Assembly: GCA_015709615.1 (NCBI GenBank)
Contig: CP054179.1
Span: forward strand, 372,001 to 436,000
Direction: 5' to 3'
Length of the DNA stretch: 64,000 nt
Source of the DNA: Gammaproteobacteria bacterium
GTDB taxonomy: Bacteria; Pseudomonadota; Gammaproteobacteria; Burkholderiales; Nitrosomonadaceae
The translations under genes and the position numbers were made by a program. Every line of letters starts with the position of its first letter. Position 1 is the stretch's first letter. Under the pieces are notes generated by a model. That model saw only the letters and a program-made list of their open reading frames with translations, was not told where the DNA came from and did not search any database. Shown one piece after another: positions 1 through 9,377 of the stretch.

Positions 1-879
1 GAAGTCGTCGTAGCGGTCCGTGCCCGCACCTATGATCCGTTGCGGATTGATATCGGCGTGCATGCCGTACGCGCCCACCGCGCCGTAATGGCCGCTCCAG
101 TCCTTTTGTAACGCGATCCGCCAGTACGGCGCGCCGCCGTTAATCCTGGGTTGTTCCGCATCGAATACGCTGATTCCTTTCTGCGCATTTTTCGCCAAAC
201 TGGTATAACCGCCGGCCTCCACATACAACAAATCGTTCAGCATCATATACGCCGTCGCGCCGATTACTTGCGAGCCGAGCGATTCGATCAGATTCGCGGC
301 GGATTGCGCCGGCGCCAAAGGCGACGAGCTCCATGGAAATCCCCAGGTCGGCGTGGTATTCCACAGGTCGGTAACCGTCGGATTGTTATTCGCCGTCAAA
401 CCAAACACTACTTTCTGACCGGCGACATCGGCATGATCGGCAAAACGGATATCGGTGTTATCCAGCACACCGATATTTTCCACTCCATCGTAAGTCCCTT
501 GGACAAATGTGCCGATCTTGGATGTCAAGCGCCCTCCCAGAAAAACGGAGGCTTCATCGATCGTACCGTTGTCGTTCTTGCCAAAGCGTGGTGCTGCGCC
601 GTCCGGCTGATCGTGCTGGGTATGCGTATACGAACCGCGGATCATGCCGCTCAGTGGAATGAGATTGTTATTCCTGCCATCCGTTTGCGTATAACCGTTG
701 AGCTTGAAATTTCTGCCGACGGAAGTCAGGTTGGGCCCGAACGACTGAACATGGCATGCGCTGCATGCATAGCCGGTCTGACGCGCGAAGCTCGGAAGCG
801 CATTCGCGTGAGAACTTAATAGGAAAAATATCGACAAACAAACAAAAAATAGCATCGCATTCTTAGACGCCATGATCAT
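1..879 (-). CDS. Outer-membrane-type protein with N-terminal haem c motif (3' end outside window)
   Basis: The reading frame is open from a start near 879 to the window edge (293 codons), so the C-terminus is missing. The first ~27 residues form a Sec signal peptide. It is followed by FARQTGYACSACH, a CxxCH haem c site, and then FGPNLTSVGRNFKLNGYT. The remainder is rich in Gly, Asn, Thr and aromatic residues with alternating hydrophobicity, as in a beta-barrel. Proteins with ARQTG..C..CH plus FGR.FK..GY are often annotated 'cytochrome c' in proteobacteria; their function is not well established. The start at 879 is preferred because AGGGA lies a few bases upstream; an in-frame ATG at 873 is the alternative. 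It is divergent from the protease gene, with an AT-rich 270-bp gap between. A role as a haem-bearing porin in electron transfer or uptake is inference. Confidence 0.75.
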   Translation of the reverse strand, partial: MIMASKNAMLFFVCLSIFFLLSSHANALPSFARQTGYACSACHVQSFGPNLTSVGRNFKLNGYTQTDGRNNNLIPLSGMIRGSYTHTQHDQPDGAAPRFGKNDNGTIDEASVFLGGRLTSKIGTFVQGTYDGVENIGVLDNTDIRFADHADVAGQKVVFGLTANNNPTVTDLWNTTPTWGFPWSSSPLAPAQSAANLIESLGSQVIGATAYMMLNDLLYVEAGGYTSLAKNAQKGISVFDAEQPRINGGAPYWRIALQKDWSGHYGAVGAYGMHADINPQRIIGAGTDRYDDF

Positions 880-1155
880 TCAGTCCCTATCTTTATGAAA
901 AAAAATTAAACAAGAATCCACATGAATAAAAACTATTTAATGCCAACCCCGTTCCAATATTCGCTACTGAAACACCATTCTAAAATCAGGGAATTTAATT
1001 TTTGCAGCATTATTCTCTTCACTAAATAAAATTTTTGTGAAGTTAGCAGAGAAAAATTGTGAAGAGATCAAAAAGATAGGCTAAAAATATTAAGTTGATT
1101 TATCGTAACACCTTTACAAAACCGCCCCTTCATTTACCGGTTGCCAAAGTCCATT

Positions 1156-2694
1156 ATGCCGACGCCTTTTGTTTCCAGCAGCATCGCTCGTACTCTACCG
1201 GCTCATGACAATTCGATCGACTCGCTCATCGGCGGCTCGCACTGGGTGAATACCACCATTTCATACAGTTTCCCGTTCAGCAATAGCGTCACCTACTGGT
1301 CACCGCTGTCCGGCGGATACGGTTCCCAATTCGGAGATGGGGAACCCTGGCGCAGCGCTTTTACGCCGCTGACAAGTGCCGATCAAACTGCTTTTACCAA
1401 GGCGTTGCAGCAGTGGGCGAATGTCGCCAATATCAACTTCGTGCGAGTCACGGAAACACCCGGCAGCGTAGGCGACATCCGGGCAGCCTACACCAGCGAT
1501 CCCGATGAATCGACATTGGCTTGGTCTTACTTACCCAACAACAGCCCCTTGGCTGGAGATGTGTGGATCAACACCAATAGTTTGCTCAATTCGCAGGAAT
1601 GGAACCCCGGTAACATTTCTTTCGAAACCCTTCTGCATGAGCTCGGACATGCGCTCGGCCTCGCCCACCCGTTCGCCGATCCCGATATGCCATCCAAACC
1701 GGCGCTGCCGGCGAATTTGGATAGCACCATTCACACCGTCATGAGCTATACCTACGCCAATCTACAAGGCGAAACGGGTAACGAATTTTCCTTCCATCCG
1801 GTCACGCCGATGGTGCTCGATATTGCCGCGGTGCAATATTTATACGGCACCAACATGCATTACCATGCCGGTGACGACACCTATACTTTTAACGATGCAA
1901 ACACTTACCACGAAACGCTCTGGGATGCGGGCGGCAACGACACTATCCGCTACGACGGCGCTATGTCCGGTTTGATCGATTTGAATCCGGGCGATGGATC
2001 GTTTATCGGCCAGCCGGTTTACGTTCAATCCAACGGTATTAATGTCGGCGATCCGGTTCCAAACGTATGGATCGCCGATAATGTTACGATCGAAAACGCC
2101 GCCGCCGGGCAAGGCAACGATATCCTGATCGGTAACAGCAGTCGCAACAATTTGGACGGCGGTGCAGGAATCGATACCGTAAAAATCGATGCGCCCCGCA
2201 ATCAATTCACCTTGAACTTGGTACCCGGCGGCTACACCCTCAGCGACAACACCAATCCGGGCAATCAAGACACGTTGACGAATATCGAACGGGTGCAATT
2301 TTCCAGCGCGCATGTGGCGCTCGATCTCGGCGGTCATGCCGGCGAAGTCGCTAAACTGCTCGGCGCGGTTTTCGGCGCTGCCGCTGTAACCAATCAAGAT
2401 TATGCCGGTATCGGTTTGACCAAGGCCGACGAAGGATTGAGTTACGAACAACTGGCCACCTTCGCCATCGACGCAACCAAACTTACCAGTCACGATGCTA
2501 TCGTCTCGCTTTTGTGGCAAAACTTGTTCGGCTCCGCACCCACGCCCGGCGAAAAATCTCCCTACGTCAACATGCTCGACAGCGGCGAAATCTCAACCGG
2601 TGCGCTCGTTATACTGGCTGCGGATACCGGCATCAACGCGGAAAATATTCATCTGACGGAACTTGCACAAAGCGGACTGGCGTACATCGGGTGA
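1156..2694 (+). CDS. Serralysin-like zinc metalloprotease with RTX-type repeats
   Basis: About 512 residues. HELGHALGLAHP fits HExxHxxGxxH and would bind zinc through His161, His165 and His171, with Glu162 catalytic (numbered from the ATG at 1156). TVMSYTY downstream is the Met-turn, so this is an M10 serralysin-type peptidase. A short calcium-binding repeat block follows (GQGNDILIG, LDGGAGIDTV), then an alpha-helical C-terminus of about 110 residues resembling DUF4214-type tails. There is no Sec signal peptide, which with the RTX repeats suggests type I secretion; no type I transporter gene is in the window. A TTG at 1141 would add five residues; neither start has a clear ribosome site. The next gene is also a signal-less, probably secreted repeat protein. 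Confidence 0.85.
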   Translation: MPTPFVSSSIARTLPAHDNSIDSLIGGSHWVNTTISYSFPFSNSVTYWSPLSGGYGSQFGDGEPWRSAFTPLTSADQTAFTKALQQWANVANINFVRVTETPGSVGDIRAAYTSDPDESTLAWSYLPNNSPLAGDVWINTNSLLNSQEWNPGNISFETLLHELGHALGLAHPFADPDMPSKPALPANLDSTIHTVMSYTYANLQGETGNEFSFHPVTPMVLDIAAVQYLYGTNMHYHAGDDTYTFNDANTYHETLWDAGGNDTIRYDGAMSGLIDLNPGDGSFIGQPVYVQSNGINVGDPVPNVWIADNVTIENAAAGQGNDILIGNSSRNNLDGGAGIDTVKIDAPRNQFTLNLVPGGYTLSDNTNPGNQDTLTNIERVQFSSAHVALDLGGHAGEVAKLLGAVFGAAAVTNQDYAGIGLTKADEGLSYEQLATFAIDATKLTSHDAIVSLLWQNLFGSAPTPGEKSPYVNMLDSGEISTGALVILAADTGINAENIHLTELAQSGLAYIG

Positions 2695-2925
2695 TGGCGG
2701 GTTGATTCAATCCGTCTGATTTCATTTTTGGCTGCTATCGAATCGGTTTGAATTAACTGTTCGCACATTTAAGGGATTTATCCCAATAACACACCCTTTT
2801 TTACGGCTAATCGGCAATTTGTCCGAATCCGACTTGCAAGATAATGGTTGGCAGCGAAGATAGGCGATGCGCCATCATTCAGCTCGCAGACACTATTCAA
2901 CCTTCTTTTGCAAAAAGGACAGACG

Positions 2926-4743
2926 ATGCCGCCGATTCCAGCAAACCGATCCGTAACGTACAGCGATGTACCCGTTATAAAAGCCGATGACACTATCGAT
3001 TTGAGCTTTAAAAACGAAGTCATTGCCGGAACCGGCGATATTATTCTCAGTAACGGTTCGGATACCCGCAGAATCTCGATTACCGACACCAGTCAGATCA
3101 CATTCAGCAGCAGCAAATTCGGCAATTTTGTCAGCATCAATCCAACTCAAGACTTGATTCCCAATACTCATTACAGCATTCAGATGGCGAACGGCATAGT
3201 CATGGATAGAGCCGGACATGTCAATGCCGCCATTACTGATCCTGAAACATTAAGTTTTAATACTGCTAATTCCGTGCCATTACTCGCTTACAGCAATATC
3301 GACAGCAGCTCGTCGGATTCAGGCTTACCCGCTGAACTGGCTGCTGATGACAATATATGGCTTAATTTTGACGAGAACGTGATCCCGGGCAGTGGTAGCT
3401 TTATTTTAAGCAACGGCTCGGATACGCGGATCGTCGATATACAAGATGCCAGTCAGGTGACCTTTGATAACGAAGTTGGCAATTCTGTCCGCATCAACCC
3501 GGCTACCGACTTGATTGCCAACACGAATTATCATATCCAAATTGCTAGCGGCGCAATCACCGACACCACGGGAAATGCTTACGCCGGCATCAGCGATCCG
3601 GATACACTGAGTTTCGCGGTTACTCCCGCTGATCCGGAGCTTTTGTGGAGCAGTCTGTGGAATGAATCAACGCTGAAAGTTGATGGCGATATTCTTTTGT
3701 GTTTTGGCGAAGCGGTTAAAGCAGGTAGCGGCACCATCATTATCAGCAACGGTTCGGATACTCGCACGATTGATATTACCGATGCCAGTCAGGTGACATT
3801 TAAAAATTTTCTTACCTCCGTCGACGTCGTCATCAAACCGTCGATTAATCTTATTCCCGGCACTTCGTATTCAATTCAGATGGCAGCGGGTGTGATCACG
3901 GATGACACCGGCCATGCGTACCGCGGGATAGAACCGGAGACCATGAGTTTCACAACGATTGCATCCAATCCGCAACTGTACGCCATTAATTCAGTTGATC
4001 AGTATGGGCCGCAAGATAAAGTTACCGTCAAGGCCGATGATGCCTTCATGCTGCAATTTGATGAAAAGGTACTACCCGGAAACGGCGAGATCGTCATCAG
4101 CAATGGCACTGATACACGTATCATTGATATTCACGATAGCAGTCAAGTAACATTCGACGATTACGGCGAAGTGTTCATCAAGCCATCGCACAATTGGATT
4201 CTCAACACGCCTTATACTGTGCGGATAGCAGACGGGGTTGTCACGGATAGCAGCGGCAATGCTTTTACAGGCACTGCCGATCAGTCCGGATTCAGTTTTA
4301 CCCCAATTGAATCCAACCCTCTATTGGAATGGACAAATTTCATGACAAATAACGATCAGCCTTTCTTAACAACTGACAATCTTTGGCAGAAGCAACTGAC
4401 CCTCCGACCAGATACCGGCATCCAACTCCATTTTGACGAACAAATGATGGCCGGCAACGGCAAAATTATGATTAGCAGTGATACGGATACTCGCATCATC
4501 GATATCCGGGATTCAAATCAGGTGATGTTCGATGATTATGGCGATGTATTCATCAATCCGCTAGAAAATTTGCTGCCGCATGCCCTGTATCACATCGAGA
4601 TTGCAAACGGAGTCATTACCGATACCACCGGTAATCCATATGCGGGATTCCACGACGCCAACGACTTGGAATTCACTACAATCGCCCCCTACTTCATTGC
4701 GATGACGGGTGTCGATTACTACCCGGACATTATGGTGCCATAA
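2926..4743 (+). CDS. Protein of five tandem bacterial Ig-like repeats
   Basis: 605 residues from the ATG at 2926, which is chosen because AAAAGGACAG lies just upstream; the frame extends to a TTG at 2848 without a better site. The protein consists of five repeats of roughly 110-120 residues. Each has a D/L-rich first strand (LxFDExVxxGxG), the signature SNGSDTRxIDI, DASQVTF, an xxINP block, and a closing ITDTTGNAYAG.xDPxTLSF. This matches SwmB/Big_5-like Ig domains. There is no signal peptide, no membrane anchor and no catalytic motif. It lies downstream of the serralysin-like gene on the same strand, so both may be exported by one type I system encoded elsewhere. An adhesin or surface-layer role is inference. 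The repeats have diverged at DNA level. Confidence 0.75.
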   Translation: MPPIPANRSVTYSDVPVIKADDTIDLSFKNEVIAGTGDIILSNGSDTRRISITDTSQITFSSSKFGNFVSINPTQDLIPNTHYSIQMANGIVMDRAGHVNAAITDPETLSFNTANSVPLLAYSNIDSSSSDSGLPAELAADDNIWLNFDENVIPGSGSFILSNGSDTRIVDIQDASQVTFDNEVGNSVRINPATDLIANTNYHIQIASGAITDTTGNAYAGISDPDTLSFAVTPADPELLWSSLWNESTLKVDGDILLCFGEAVKAGSGTIIISNGSDTRTIDITDASQVTFKNFLTSVDVVIKPSINLIPGTSYSIQMAAGVITDDTGHAYRGIEPETMSFTTIASNPQLYAINSVDQYGPQDKVTVKADDAFMLQFDEKVLPGNGEIVISNGTDTRIIDIHDSSQVTFDDYGEVFIKPSHNWILNTPYTVRIADGVVTDSSGNAFTGTADQSGFSFTPIESNPLLEWTNFMTNNDQPFLTTDNLWQKQLTLRPDTGIQLHFDEQMMAGNGKIMISSDTDTRIIDIRDSNQVMFDDYGDVFINPLENLLPHALYHIEIANGVITDTTGNPYAGFHDANDLEFTTIAPYFIAMTGVDYYPDIMVP

Positions 4744-4959
4744 ATCACGCAAGCGTAGCGTCCTAAAAATATCGAAGCTTGATTTATCGCTTTCAGCGAT
4801 TCGAATTTTCCAGTTCGCATATATATCGCATGAGAACTAATTGAAATCGCGCATTTTGATGATCAGGCGCTATTTTTGACTTCATTACAAATCTTTGTTA
4901 CTTTCCAGCGCAAACTCGGGGTCTTGCTTTCAATTCTCCGGTAAACCATAAGGAATGAC

Positions 4960-6522
4960 ATGCACGAAGAAACTGTAATGCACGGCCTGAAAGCCAAAGG
5001 ATTAAAGAAAGGATCAATATCCAAATCCGCCGCCGTTACTATCGGCCTTGCAGCAACCGCGCCAGCCTATTCGTTAACCGGTGCATTGGGGCATGGCGCC
5101 GCGCAAAGCGGTTATCAATTGCCGATCGTGTTTATTTTATCGGTAATTCCGATGTTCTTCGTGGCATTGTCCTATAAGCACTTAACCACTTCCGCCCCCG
5201 ATTCCGGCACGGTTTTTACTTGGGGGACCAAAGCCATCGGGCCGCGATTCGGCTGGTTGGGCGGCTGGGCGCTACTGCTGGCTAGCATACTGGCAGGCGT
5301 GGCGGCAACGCAAATTATCGTGGATGCGCTGGCGATTTTGCTGAGTATGACGGAAACGCCGCTTTGGTTCCACTTTGGTACCGCTACGTTATTTATTCTT
5401 AGTACAACCTATCTGACCGCGCTCGGCGCGGAAGAGTCTTCGCGCACTACTTTGATTCTGACGATTATGCAATACGGCGGACTGATCGCACTGGCGATAA
5501 TTCTGTTTCTGCAAGTCCTGCAAGGCGATACCGTACGCACCGCTGAGCCTTTATCGCTTGAATGGTTCAATCCTTTTGCCATTTCTTCGTTTCATTCATT
5601 TCTGAATGGATTTCTAGTGGCGTTATTCATTTTCTGGGGATTTGACGCAGCGCTGGCGATGTCCGAGGAAACCAGCGGCAGTGCTGAACAAGCCGGACGA
5701 AGCGGCATCATCGCGATGTTCATCACGGTGGTTACTTATGTGACCTTTGCAACTGCGGCGCTGGCATATGCCGGCATTGATGCGCACGATAATTCCAGTT
5801 TGACGTTCCAGGATAATATCGATTCAATTATTACGGTACTGGCAACCCATATGATCGGAGTCAACGGTACCTATATCGCTGCGCTAATCATCGCAATCTC
5901 GGCATTTTCCGCCACCATGTCGACGATCATGCCGGCGGCGCGCGCCGCGCTGGCTATGGCGACGTACCGCGCCATTCCACGCCGATTTTCCTCGGTCAAT
6001 AATACAACGCAAACCCCGCAATTTGCGACTTGGACAATCGGCTTAATGACGCTGATTATCTATGTGACATTGAGTCTGATCAGTGAATCGATCGTCAAGG
6101 ATACGATTCACAGCGTCAGTATCGCAGTTTGTACTTACTACACGGTAGCCGCACTGGCCTGCGTATTGTATTTCCATCGTACTGCATTTAATCATTGGCA
6201 TACTACGCTATCGCAAGTCATTCTGCCGGGAATCGCCGCCGTCATTCTGATCGCCGTCGCGATCATTCAAGCATGGAATATGATGGACCCCGGTTACGGA
6301 TCGAGTGGATCAATCGCAGGCGTGGGCATCGTATTCTTAATCGGCGTTGTTACATTATTGTTCGGCGTATTGCTGATGATGCTATGGAATTTACGCGAAC
6401 CCAGATTCTTCCGAGGAGAAACCTTACCGCTCGAACGCGCGCATATGATGCCTGATAATGGAAAAAATGGTGCGGTTGTTAATCGCGACCGCTCACACCA
6501 TGCGGCAAATAAATCAGTTTAA
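4960..6522 (+). CDS. APC-superfamily amino acid permease
   Basis: 520 residues with about 12 hydrophobic membrane segments. The N-terminal section SAAVTIGLAATAPAYSLTGALG is the first helix of amino acid/polyamine/organocation permeases, and FIFWGFDAALAMSEET matches helix 6 with the typical GF-D/E-x-x-x-x-x-EE pattern. The family performs proton- or ion-coupled uptake of amino acids or amines across the inner membrane; the substrate cannot be told from sequence. AAGGAATG lies just before the ATG. The C-terminal 40 residues are hydrophilic. It converges on the rhodanese gene, with no terminator seen in the 113-bp gap. Confidence 0.85.
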   Translation: MHEETVMHGLKAKGLKKGSISKSAAVTIGLAATAPAYSLTGALGHGAAQSGYQLPIVFILSVIPMFFVALSYKHLTTSAPDSGTVFTWGTKAIGPRFGWLGGWALLLASILAGVAATQIIVDALAILLSMTETPLWFHFGTATLFILSTTYLTALGAEESSRTTLILTIMQYGGLIALAIILFLQVLQGDTVRTAEPLSLEWFNPFAISSFHSFLNGFLVALFIFWGFDAALAMSEETSGSAEQAGRSGIIAMFITVVTYVTFATAALAYAGIDAHDNSSLTFQDNIDSIITVLATHMIGVNGTYIAALIIAISAFSATMSTIMPAARAALAMATYRAIPRRFSSVNNTTQTPQFATWTIGLMTLIIYVTLSLISESIVKDTIHSVSIAVCTYYTVAALACVLYFHRTAFNHWHTTLSQVILPGIAAVILIAVAIIQAWNMMDPGYGSSGSIAGVGIVFLIGVVTLLFGVLLMMLWNLREPRFFRGETLPLERAHMMPDNGKNGAVVNRDRSHHAANKSV

Positions 6523-6635
6523 TGGTGTAACTATAATGATGATAGGATTTGTATGAGAGTTGTGTAAAAAAACCAATAATCGATTCAATCAATCATTTGT
6601 TTCAGTGTATCGAGAATTACTGTAGTGTATTTTTG

Positions 6636-7016
6636 CTAAATTGATTTATCTTTCTCAAGCGGAAAACCCGCATCTCGCAAGGCTCTAATCCCACCCTCCA
6701 GCGAAATCACATTGGTATAACCCATTTGCTGTAATGCATCTGCAACCAATACCGAGCGATAACCGCCGCCACAATACAACACAATCGGTGCCTGTTTGTC
6801 GGGAATCACGGTTTCAATATCACGCTCGATAATACCTTTCCCCAAATGACGAGCACCCGCTGCATGGTCGATCCAGAACTCATGATCTTCCCGCACATCG
6901 ATGAAATGGAAATGCTCTCCGCGCGCTAATCGTGCTTGGATATTGGCTACTGTACATTCCGTCACTCGTTGTCTGGCTTGTTCCACTAATCGTAAGAATC
7001 CCGGATTATGCTGCAT
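6636..7016 (-). CDS. Single-domain rhodanese-like sulfurtransferase
   Basis: 126 residues, one rhodanese domain. The region from residue 36 (FHFIDVREDHEF) is the first conserved block. The active-site loop is CGGGYRS with Cys82 as the persulfide-forming cysteine, and MGYTNVISLEGG is the closing block. There is no signal peptide, so the protein is cytoplasmic. GGAG sits ~7 bases before the ATG. The gene is just downstream of amoB but separated by a strong terminator, so it is probably transcribed on its own. It occupies the place where amoE/amoD and copCD often follow amoB in Nitrosomonas. The sulfur acceptor is unknown. Confidence 0.88.
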   Translation of the reverse strand: MQHNPGFLRLVEQARQRVTECTVANIQARLARGEHFHFIDVREDHEFWIDHAAGARHLGKGIIERDIETVIPDKQAPIVLYCGGGYRSVLVADALQQMGYTNVISLEGGIRALRDAGFPLEKDKSI

Positions 7017-7060
7017 GCGTTCTCCATTTTTACTTACAACGTCTATTTCTTTGACCGATA

Positions 7061-7106
7061 AAAAAACCGGTACACCGGCTGTCTTGCGACAGTGGTGTAC
7101 CGGTGT
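7061..7106 (-). terminator. Rho-independent terminator of amoB
   Basis: Arms at 7066-7076 and 7094-7104 pair perfectly over 11 bp. Inside, 7079-7083 pairs with 7088-7092 around a TTGC loop. On the minus strand the stem is followed by six U residues (A run at 7061-7066). It lies about 20 bases past the amoB stop codon and should end the amo transcript before the rhodanese gene. Confidence 0.9.
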
Positions 7107-7123
7107 TGTTACCTTAACTTCTC

Positions 7124-8386
7124 TTACAGCTTGGTAAAGACTGGAATTACCGCGCCTGCAATACTGTTGATATAACGATTGCCTGCTTCATCCCAGGTCA
7201 TCAGCAACCCGCCAAAACGGCTTTCAGGGTCACCCAACAGTGCCATCAGACGTTGTACTTCCCACAGCGCGTCTTTAGCTTCCATCTTAACTTCGCGGGT
7301 TTCGCCAGGTTGGACGCCTTTGTCATCATCCATCGTCAAACCGGTCGCTACCAGTTCTCTTGGATAGTCAGGATCCAGGTGCTTGCGGCCCAGTTCGTTC
7401 ACAAAGCGTACGCCCGCTGTCGTGAATTCACCAATGTTGACCGCTGAGTCACCGTTGTTGGTGATTTCCATCGTTACACGCAGTGCACGACCTGGTACGT
7501 CGTAGTTAGCATGCGTTACTTTGATTGCAACAGGGTTCGGTGCAATCGGCAACGGCGCCACTTTCGATTCGCCCGCTTGGATCGGTACTGTGTAGGGGTG
7601 TACGCTTTCGGTGTAACGATAGCCGCCCCAGACGATCGCGCAGGTCAGTATCGCTACTGCAAGGCCTACTTTTCTGTCCGTTGGTGAGGTCAATAATTCG
7701 TCACCATACGCCAGCAGTACACGGCTACGTGGCAGGAACATCGGTTTCGCTACAAAGTAGCCAATCCAGAAGCAGCCTAAGCCTAGCCATACGATGTGCC
7801 AGAATAAGCCGTTGCTGAAGTTGAACGTTTCCAGGTCGATGGTTTTACCGGTCAGTGTGGTCACTGGGTTGGTAAAGTCATCCCAGCTGCCAGAGATGTT
7901 CATCCATGAGGCTGGACCTGCAATAGGACCTGCGTCTTTGATGTTTACCATCGCGTGCATGTGATGACGTCCTGGAATGCGGGCTTTCAGTCTGACTTCA
8001 AATGCATAGTCACGGCCAATTTCCAAAGGACCTGAAATAAACGTCGGTTCGCCGTTCAGTTTGGTGCTTAAACGTACAAACACCGGGCTTGGGCTACCTA
8101 CGTTAAAGAAGGCGCGTGTTGGTTTACCTACCGCACGTGGCCAATCTTCCGCTAAGTGAAAGAAACCAGTCATCGTCGCAATGTCGTTGACTTTGGTGAC
8201 TTTCGGTTGCCATTTCAAATCGTACCATTGAATACTACGCATACGCAGGAACGGTTCTTGTGAACGTTCACCGTGTGCCGCTGCTGTCTTAACATCTAGC
8301 GTCAGCGTCATCGCCAGCGATGCCGCTCCAATCGCTGCTCCATACAGGCCTAATACGCCCAGTTTAAATATGCTTCTTATGTTCAT
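7124..8386 (-). CDS. amoB: Ammonia monooxygenase subunit B
   Basis: 420 residues, the usual AmoB length. AmoB is the large, mostly periplasmic subunit of the copper enzyme that oxidises ammonia to hydroxylamine. A signal peptide ends near residue 37, leaving His38 at the mature N-terminus. HHMHAM puts His142 and His144 in the HxH pair. The spacing of 104 residues between His38 and His142 equals that of the PmoB copper ligands (His33, His137, His139 in methane monooxygenase). Two periplasmic cupredoxin-like domains flank two membrane segments around residues 195-215 and 240-257. The start codon overlaps the amoA stop by one base (TAATG), so translation is coupled. The terminator lies directly downstream. 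Confidence 0.98.
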   Translation of the reverse strand: MNIRSIFKLGVLGLYGAAIGAASLAMTLTLDVKTAAAHGERSQEPFLRMRSIQWYDLKWQPKVTKVNDIATMTGFFHLAEDWPRAVGKPTRAFFNVGSPSPVFVRLSTKLNGEPTFISGPLEIGRDYAFEVRLKARIPGRHHMHAMVNIKDAGPIAGPASWMNISGSWDDFTNPVTTLTGKTIDLETFNFSNGLFWHIVWLGLGCFWIGYFVAKPMFLPRSRVLLAYGDELLTSPTDRKVGLAVAILTCAIVWGGYRYTESVHPYTVPIQAGESKVAPLPIAPNPVAIKVTHANYDVPGRALRVTMEITNNGDSAVNIGEFTTAGVRFVNELGRKHLDPDYPRELVATGLTMDDDKGVQPGETREVKMEAKDALWEVQRLMALLGDPESRFGGLLMTWDEAGNRYINSIAGAVIPVFTKL

Positions 8387-9210
8387 TATCTAATCCCCTG
8401 TGCAAAGCCTTTTTCACCAAACGCGGTTACGTCGTTCTTCATTGATATGCGTCCTCTTTCGCCTTTAACATAGTAGAAAGCGGTGCAGTACAGTTTACCG
8501 AAGTACCACCATACGCAGAACATCAGCATGGATACGAATGCTGCGAAGAACGCTGCAATCACTGTGGTGTGACCACCAAAGGTACGCAGTGAGCCTTGCT
8601 CAATCAGGCGAACGTATTCAGGTGTACCCGTACGTACGTACAGAAAACCTGTGTAGTCAGCTACTGACAGCAATACGCCTTCAACAACCACCGGTAAGTG
8701 GGTTGGGCCAAAAATCGGCCAGTTGCCCGGGTAGAAGAATAAACCAAAGAAGCCGCCGCCTAACAGGGCTGTGATCAGCCAGTTACCCGTCAACAGTAAA
8801 ATCGTATCCATCATCAACGCACCTGGAATCATGGTCGATGGCAGTACAAAGTTGAGCGGATAGTGTGACCACCAGTAGAAGCCCCAGTAACGGGTCAGCC
8901 ATTCACCTACTAACAGGCATACGATACAGAGTGTCGCGCCAAATGGCAGGCGATAGTTTACCCACAGGTAATACATCAGTGCTGCACAGTACATGATACC
9001 TACAATCGGTGTCACTACCGGCCACCATTGACGGTCTTTCCAATCCAACCAGAAATCCCAGTCTCCTGCTAACAGCATGAAGTGCATGTGATAGGTTCCT
9101 ACCAGCAATATACACAGAATCGGAAAATATACCGCATCTATGTATCTGGACATCTTGACCGCTTCCGGCACCATCTTCGCCGCTGCTAAAATTTCGTCTG
9201 TTCTACTCAC
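8386..9210 (-). CDS. amoA: Ammonia monooxygenase subunit A
   Basis: 274 residues, an integral membrane protein of the ammonia monooxygenase complex and the standard marker gene of ammonia oxidisers. The betaproteobacterial signature blocks are all present: YHMHFMLLAGDWDFWLDWKDRQWW, VNYRLPFGATLC, GEWLTRYWGFYWWSHYP and FYPGNWPIFGPTHLP. Compared with the N. europaea protein as I recall it, several positions differ (for example PSTMIPGALMMD and TGNWLITALLGG). The species is therefore probably not europaea itself but another Nitrosomonas lineage. A purine-rich site (GAAGGGAGGG) precedes the ATG. The gene lies 167 bp downstream of amoC with a stem-loop between them. Confidence 0.98.
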   Translation of the reverse strand: MSRTDEILAAAKMVPEAVKMSRYIDAVYFPILCILLVGTYHMHFMLLAGDWDFWLDWKDRQWWPVVTPIVGIMYCAALMYYLWVNYRLPFGATLCIVCLLVGEWLTRYWGFYWWSHYPLNFVLPSTMIPGALMMDTILLLTGNWLITALLGGGFFGLFFYPGNWPIFGPTHLPVVVEGVLLSVADYTGFLYVRTGTPEYVRLIEQGSLRTFGGHTTVIAAFFAAFVSMLMFCVWWYFGKLYCTAFYYVKGERGRISMKNDVTAFGEKGFAQGIR

Positions 9211-9338
9211 TAGACCCTCCCTTCTTCATTTCGTGTGATATTAAATTATGAAAACTTGACGATTCCCTTGCTTCTTTTTGTCGTCAGCCTATCGGCCGTT
9301 TTCATGACTGCTGCTAATCTTTCTTAAATTCTTCTATC

Positions 9339-9362
9339 CTTCCCGCCCAGCCGGGCAGGAAG
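9339..9362 (-). promoter_or_regulatory. Stem-loop in the amoC-amoA spacer
   Basis: Arms 9339-9348 and 9353-9362 form a 10-bp GC-rich stem with one G-U pair and a four-base loop. It lies about 15 bases after the amoC stop. It is not followed by a long U tract, so a leaky terminator or a 3'-end stabiliser of an amoC-only transcript is more likely than a full stop. Separate amoC and amoCAB transcripts are known in Nitrosomonas; assigning this hairpin to that effect is inference. Confidence 0.6.
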
Positions 9363-9377
9363 AATTAACCTCAAGAA

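Noticed and set aside
151..819. 222-codon open frame on the plus strand near the left edge
   Set aside because: It is antisense to the CxxCH outer-membrane-type protein, whose minus-strand product has a signal peptide and coherent sequence; the plus frame has no recognisable features.
1840..2520. 226-codon minus-strand frame
   Set aside because: It lies wholly inside the serralysin-like gene in antisense and has no domain or ribosome site.
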